Shown: positions 63,623 to 64,000 of the stretch, piece after piece | How positions within the stretch are numbered: the stretch's first letter is position 1 | Layout: every line of letters begins with the position of its first letter | Origin: Sinomicrobium weinanense | GTDB lineage: Bacteria > Bacteroidota > Bacteroidia > Flavobacteriales > Flavobacteriaceae | Assembly (NCBI RefSeq): GCF_018863395.1 | Contig: NZ_JAHKRR010000001.1 | Coordinates: 744,001-808,000, forward strand | Length of the DNA stretch: 64,000 nt | Direction: 5' to 3' | Translations under genes and position numbers: made by a program | The notes under the pieces: generated by a model | Seen by the model: only the letters and a program-made list of their open reading frames with translations | What the model was told of the DNA's origin: nothing | Databases searched by the model: none

Positions 63623-64000
63623 TTAGCGGTAGTCCTTTTTGATCCTGTCCAGGTTTCGCTTGTTATCCCGATCCTTGATAGTCTCGCGCTTGTCGTGTAG
63701 TTTCTTTCCCTTTACCAGGGCTATTTCCATCTTGGCCAGTCCGCGGTCGTTGACAAAGAGGCGCAGGGGGACTATGGTCAGTCCCACATTCTTGACTTCC
63801 TTATTCAGTTTGCGAAGTTCGTTCTTGTTGAGAAGGAGTTTGCGTTCACTCCGGGGCTGGTGGTTGTAATGCGTACCGTGCGAATATTCCTGGATATACA
63901 TATTGATCACAAAAAGTTCGCCCCGGTCGTTAAATTCACAAAAACTTTCGGCAATAGAGGCCTTCCCCAAACGTATGGATTTTATTTCCGTACCGGAAAG
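63623..64000 (-). CDS. smpB: SsrA-binding protein SmpB, 5' end outside window
   Basis: Partner of tmRNA in ribosome rescue. The minus-strand frame stays open to the right edge and reads LSGTEIKSIRLGKASIAESF, a classic SmpB segment, so the first roughly 25 residues are outside. Visible 125 residues include EYSHGTHYNHQPRSERKLLL, NEVKNVGLTIVPLRLF-like text and the basic tail HDKRETIKDRDNKRNLDRIK that enters the ribosome A site. It is convergent with the response regulator gene, 19 bases apart. Confidence 0.95.
   Translation of the reverse strand, partial: LSGTEIKSIRLGKASIAESFCEFNDRGELFVINMYIQEYSHGTHYNHQPRSERKLLLNKNELRKLNKEVKNVGLTIVPLRLFVNDRGLAKMEIALVKGKKLHDKRETIKDRDNKRNLDRIKKDYR

Noticed and set aside
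1-64000. tRNA, rRNA, tmRNA or riboswitch genes
   Set aside because: I looked for tRNA T-loop text and known aptamer cores in the gaps and saw nothing convincing, including beside smpB; a covariance-model search would be decisive.

Overview
The window looks like chromosomal DNA of a Flavobacteriaceae-type Bacteroidota. The evidence is two SusC/SusD pairs, an AraR-like Nudix regulator, many short lipoproteins with an SxxC-type lipobox, promoters resembling TAnnTTTG, A/T-rich leaders without strong Shine-Dalgarno sites, and a speA / agmatinase / deoxyhypusine-synthase-like gene set. No rRNA, tRNA, CRISPR array or intact transposase was recognised. Much intergenic DNA is dispersed hairpins and short tandem repeats.

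1-11.8 kb: a same-strand row of seven genes. It holds a SusC (cut by the left edge), a SusD-like lipoprotein, an exported alkaline-phosphatase-superfamily phosphodiesterase, a FAD amine oxidase of the aminophosphonate-linked type, a DUF5690/MFS-like membrane protein, phosphonoacetate hydrolase (phnA) and phosphonoacetaldehyde dehydrogenase (phnY). A cupin-HTH regulator lies convergent to it. Read together this is a candidate SusCD-type phosphonate utilisation locus: outer-membrane capture, periplasmic ester cleavage, inner-membrane uptake, oxidative deamination to phosphonoacetaldehyde, oxidation to phosphonoacetate, then hydrolysis to acetate and phosphate. It is the strongest candidate for an undescribed system here. 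A 235-bp element with 26-bp inverted ends lies just past phnY.

12-26.5 kb: a mixed accessory stretch. It has pcm, an orphan barstar, a lipoprotein alkaline phosphatase, a VOC protein, a decayed REP-associated transposase with several REP-like palindromes, A/T-rich orphan lipoproteins, a GH114-like lipoprotein, a two-gene molybdenum hydroxylase (iorAB-like), DinB, an S41 peptidase and an unknown lipoprotein.

26.7-30.6 kb: a minus-strand polyamine cluster. Arginine decarboxylase, agmatinase and a deoxyhypusine-synthase-like enzyme could convert arginine to putrescine and then probably homospermidine.

31.1-51.7 kb: an L-arabinose / arabinan utilisation locus. AraR is divergent from GH51, araB, araD, araA, galM and a sodium symporter; after a terminator come SusC, SusD, a DUF1680 (GH127/GH146-type) enzyme and a DUF5695 protein. 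The two transcription units share a near-identical promoter/operator block, which ties them into one regulon.

51.8-64 kb: cysE, a ComM/YifB ATPase, and a DUF2891 - Nramp - pxpA - pxpB - pxpC group (5-oxoproline degradation) interrupted by an antisense PIN-type toxin-antitoxin pair. Then come a small lipoprotein, a membrane protein beside a NarL-type two-component system, and smpB running off the right edge.
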